Of a stretch of 9,659 nucleotides of DNA, positions 7,115 through 9,659 are shown piece by piece. The DNA comes from Poriferisodalis multihospitum (GTDB lineage: Bacteria; Actinomycetota; Acidimicrobiia; Acidimicrobiales; Poriferisodalaceae). The notes beneath the pieces are model-generated. The model was not told where the DNA came from. It did not search any database and saw only the letters and a program-made list of their open reading frames with translations. The DNA is taken from NCBI GenBank assembly GCA_028278755.1, contig JAPYOI010000331.1, positions 1 through 9,659 of the forward strand. The letters run 5' to 3'. The translations under genes and the position numbers were made by a program. Position 1 is the first letter of the stretch. The number at the start of each line of letters is the position of its first letter.

Positions 7115-9659
7115 GTGGCCGCACTGACCACGCGCCCCCCGGCTACGGGGTCGGTGTTGCGAGCGTGGGTTGAAGCTGCGGTGGTCGTGGCGAGCTGCGT
7201 CGCGGTGGTGGCGTGGCTCGATCCAGGCCGGATCCTCTCGGTGGCGACGCCCACCGGCGGGGACATGGGCGCCCATGTGTGGGGACCGGCCTTCTTGCGC
7301 CATGAGCTGTTGCCGGCGGGCTCGCTGCGCGGCTGGACGATGGAGTGGTACGCCGGCATGCCCGCCATGCACTTCTACATGGTGCTGCCGTACCTGATGA
7401 TCGTGGCGGCGAACGTGGTGCTGCCCTACGGCGTGGCGTTCAAGCTGGTGGCGATCAGCGGCATCGTGTCGATGCCGGCCGCTGCCTGGCTCATGGGTCG
7501 GCTGGCGGGATGGGCGCAACCGCTGCGGATGCTGCTGCCCGCAGCGCTGCTGCTGTTCGTCTTCGATGTCAACTTCACGATTTACGGCGGGAATGCAGCC
7601 TCGACGCTGGCGGGGGAGTTCGCGTTCTCGATCGCGCTGTCAGCGACGCTCGTGTACTTGGGCATGCTCTGGCGCTCGCTGGAGCGGGGGACCGGGCGCG
7701 CCCGGGCGAGCTCGGTGTTGGCGTTCGTGGCCCTGTGCCATCCCATCCCGCTGGCGTTCGCGGTCACCGCCAGCATCCTGATGGTTGCGGTGCGCGGCCT
7801 CCACGCACTGCCTGGCCGCATCGGCCGGATCCCGGTGCTGGGTGCGTCCATTGCGGCGATCATGCTGTGGGCCGCCATCTGGAACCTTGCCGAGTCTCCG
7901 CTGGCTCGTCTGGCGGTGCCTGCGGGCGCTGTTGCGGTGCTCGTGGCCATGGAGTGGCGCCGGTCGTGGCACGCGCTGGTCATCGGCATCATCGGCGGAG
8001 CGCTGTCTGCGTTCTGGACGGTGCCGTTCGTCGCCCGGCGGGCGTACCTCAACGACATGGGCTGGGAACGGCTCACCTCGGTCCGAGAGAATTTGTTCTT
8101 CACCGACAAGATCAGCGGCGACGGGGCGCACCACAGCATCACCTGGCTGCTCGTGCTTGCGGGTGTCGGGGCCGTCATCGGTCTCGCACGCTGGTACCGC
8201 CCGGCGCTGACGTGGACGGTCATCGCCTTCACGATGGCCATGGGGTTTGTCCACTGGCCCCAGCACCGGCTATGGAACGCACGCATCTTGCCGTTCTGGT
8301 ACCTGGCGGTGTACGTGCTGGCGGCGATGGGCCTGTGGCTCATCATCGACACGCTGACTCGTCGCCGCGCTCCTGCTGCGGTTACTCCAGATGCGTACGC
8401 CTCGGATGCAGACGCTCCGGCCGCAGACGCTCCGGCCGCCGGTCTCCCGGCCGCTGCGGCGCAGGGGCCGGTGGCATCCGGACATGGCGTGTTGCCGTGG
8501 GTCCGGACAGTCGTGCCAGTCGTCGCCTTGGCGGCGGCAGCAGGCCTGCTGTCATTGCAATTCGGCAACTGGCCCGCTGCGAGGCACCACGCCGACGGCG
8601 CACATCGCTTGGGGCCTTTCACGGTGTCCGCAGAGGATCGCAACTTCGTGCACGGCTGGGCCGACTGGAACTTCCGCGGCTACGAGGGCCGCCCGGCGTA
8701 TCCCGAGTACCACGAATTCGTCACAGCGATGAGCGATATCGGCAAGACACCTGCATACGGCTGCGGGCGCCTGTTGTGGGAGTACGACCGGGACATCGTG
8801 GGTGCGTACGGCACGCCGATGGCCCCGATGCTGCTGCCGCACTGGACTGACGGCTGCATCGCCTCCATGGAGGGTCTCTACTTCGAGTCGTCGCCCACCG
8901 TGCCGTTCCACTTCCTCATGCAGTCGGAGCTGTCGGCGTCGCCCTCGCGTCCGATGCGCGGCCTTCCCTACAACGCCTTGAATCTCGATTTGGGCGTTCC
9001 CCACCTGCAGATGTCGGGCGTGCGCTACTACGCAGCGTTCAGCACCGAAGCGACCGCAGCAGCCCAGAATTCTGCTGACCTGCTGCACATTGCCACGGCG
9101 GGGCCGTGGTCGATTTACCTCGTCGCCGACAGCGACCTGGTGTCGCCGCTGCCGTTCGAGCCAGCCGTGGCCGACGATGTGTCCCAAGCCGGACGAGCGT
9201 GGACCGATCCGGCTGCAATCTGGTGGAACGACCCGGCGGCGTGGGCTGTGCCGATTGCTGCTGATGGGCCCGAGCACTGGTCCAGGGTGTCGCTGCTGGC
9301 GCCCCCCAATCCAGACGGGGCGCCGCCTGCGTCGTTGACGCGATTCAGCGCGGCACCGAGGCGCGCCTTGCCGCCGGTCCAGATCAGCAACCCCGAGGTG
9401 GAGCGGGACCGGCTGTCGTTCTCGGTGGATCGGCCCGGCATTCCGGTGCTGGTGAAGGTGTCGTACTTCCCGAACTGGTCGGTGCACGGTGCTGAGGGTC
9501 CGTACCGGGTGACACCCAACTGGATGGTCGTGATCCCCACCGACGAGCGAGTCGAGCTGAGCTACGGCGCCACTGCGGTGGAGTATCTCGCTTGGCTGAC
9601 AACGCTGCTCGGCGCGGCAGCGCTCGCGCTGGTCGCCGTACGGCCCCCGGTGCGCTTCT
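7115..9659 (+). CDS. Large polytopic membrane protein, 6-pyruvoyl-tetrahydropterin-synthase-related type (3' end outside window)
   Basis: The frame from GTG 7115 stays open for 848 codons to the window edge. It begins with a membrane helix (about 18-35), then a first outer loop with GGDMGAHVWGPAF (48-60) and GWTMEWYAGMPAMHFY (73-88). The stretch YGGNAASTLAGEFAFSIAL (157-175) is a signature I associate with PTPS_related membrane proteins. About ten or more helices run to roughly residue 410, including CHPIP (208-212) and QHRLWNARILPFWYL (383-397). An Ala/Pro/Asp linker (417-455) carries a duplicated ADAPA. After another helix (about 463-480) comes a large soluble, probably extracytoplasmic domain (485-820) ending in SYFPNWSVHGAEGPYRV (783-799), then a last helix from about 823. 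The layout resembles GT-C-like or YfhO-like envelope enzymes using lipid-linked sugars; that activity is inference, and there is no pterin chemistry to expect despite the family name. The frame is confirmed by these motifs and the unbroken hydrophobic pattern. GTG 7154 is an alternative start. Confidence 0.85.
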   Translation, partial: MAALTTRPPATGSVLRAWVEAAVVVASCVAVVAWLDPGRILSVATPTGGDMGAHVWGPAFLRHELLPAGSLRGWTMEWYAGMPAMHFYMVLPYLMIVAANVVLPYGVAFKLVAISGIVSMPAAAWLMGRLAGWAQPLRMLLPAALLLFVFDVNFTIYGGNAASTLAGEFAFSIALSATLVYLGMLWRSLERGTGRARASSVLAFVALCHPIPLAFAVTASILMVAVRGLHALPGRIGRIPVLGASIAAIMLWAAIWNLAESPLARLAVPAGAVAVLVAMEWRRSWHALVIGIIGGALSAFWTVPFVARRAYLNDMGWERLTSVRENLFFTDKISGDGAHHSITWLLVLAGVGAVIGLARWYRPALTWTVIAFTMAMGFVHWPQHRLWNARILPFWYLAVYVLAAMGLWLIIDTLTRRRAPAAVTPDAYASDADAPAADAPAAGLPAAAAQGPVASGHGVLPWVRTVVPVVALAAAAGLLSLQFGNWPAARHHADGAHRLGPFTVSAEDRNFVHGWADWNFRGYEGRPAYPEYHEFVTAMSDIGKTPAYGCGRLLWEYDRDIVGAYGTPMAPMLLPHWTDGCIASMEGLYFESSPTVPFHFLMQSELSASPSRPMRGLPYNALNLDLGVPHLQMSGVRYYAAFSTEATAAAQNSADLLHIATAGPWSIYLVADSDLVSPLPFEPAVADDVSQAGRAWTDPAAIWWNDPAAWAVPIAADGPEHWSRVSLLAPPNPDGAPPASLTRFSAAPRRALPPVQISNPEVERDRLSFSVDRPGIPVLVKVSYFPNWSVHGAEGPYRVTPNWMVVIPTDERVELSYGATAVEYLAWLTTLLGAAALALVAVRPPVRF
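8408..8437 (+). repeat. Two tandem copies of a 15-bp repeat in the membrane-protein gene
   Basis: GCAGACGCTCCGGCC occurs at 8408-8422 and again at 8423-8437 with no mismatch. It encodes ADAPA twice within the hydrophilic linker between the membrane region and the following helix. It keeps the frame and probably arose by slippage, so copy number may vary between strains. Confidence 0.8.

Noticed and set aside
7345..8850. 501-codon plus-strand frame
   Set aside because: It is a shadow of the membrane-protein gene at 7115. Its product is Arg/Gly/Ala-rich with many Cys and His residues, without helices or motifs, while the 7115 frame gives a coherent polytopic protein.
8552..9487. 311-codon minus-strand frame
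   Set aside because: It is antisense to the extracytoplasmic domain of the membrane protein, Arg- and His-rich, without a recognisable domain or start signal.

Overview
The window is high-GC, densely packed bacterial DNA. It has frequent GTG starts, a DUF5719-type gene behind a large membrane glycosyltransferase, and promoter/start geometry suited to leaderless transcripts. Together these point to an actinobacterium, and the protein style resembles Acidimicrobiia (Ilumatobacter-like). That assignment is inference; no rRNA or other decisive marker is present.

Layout. (1) Positions 1-2934, plus strand: the 3' part of a long gene for a glycosyltransferase-2 domain fused to a multi-pass membrane region and an extracytoplasmic C-terminal domain. 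(2) 2931-4595, plus: an anchored or secreted DUF5719-like protein, joined to gene 1 by a GTGA overlap. (3) 4603-5022, plus: a membrane-tethered thioredoxin-fold protein 7 bp further on. These three look like one operon that started upstream of the window. (4) 5019-6953, minus: ftsH, the membrane AAA+ zinc protease, complete with all catalytic motifs. It converges on gene 3 with interlocked stop codons. (5) 6954-7114: a 161-bp divergent promoter region. (6) 7115-9659, plus: a large polytopic membrane protein of the 6-pyruvoyl-tetrahydropterin-synthase-related (PTPS_related) type, cut by the right window edge. Gene 6 is in the second forward frame, stays open for 848 codons and runs off the end, so simple stop-to-stop ORF calling can miss it and pick a shadow frame instead.

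How they may work together: both flanking membrane proteins look like envelope glycan enzymes or glycan-handling proteins, and both end in a similar C-terminal module followed by a last membrane helix. The DUF5719 protein is probably an extracytoplasmic partner of the first one. FtsH is the general membrane-protein quality-control protease and need not be linked functionally.

The most interesting points are: the apparent loss of the usual acidic motifs in the glycosyltransferase-2 domain; a four-fold internal repeat in the DUF5719 protein; identical -10/6-nt/start-codon geometry on both divergent genes; and a palindrome centred on the interlocked stops at 5019-5022. I saw no mobile element, CRISPR array, RNA gene or defence system, and nothing that clearly amounts to a new multi-gene system. 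No gene-free stretch exceeds 300 bases.
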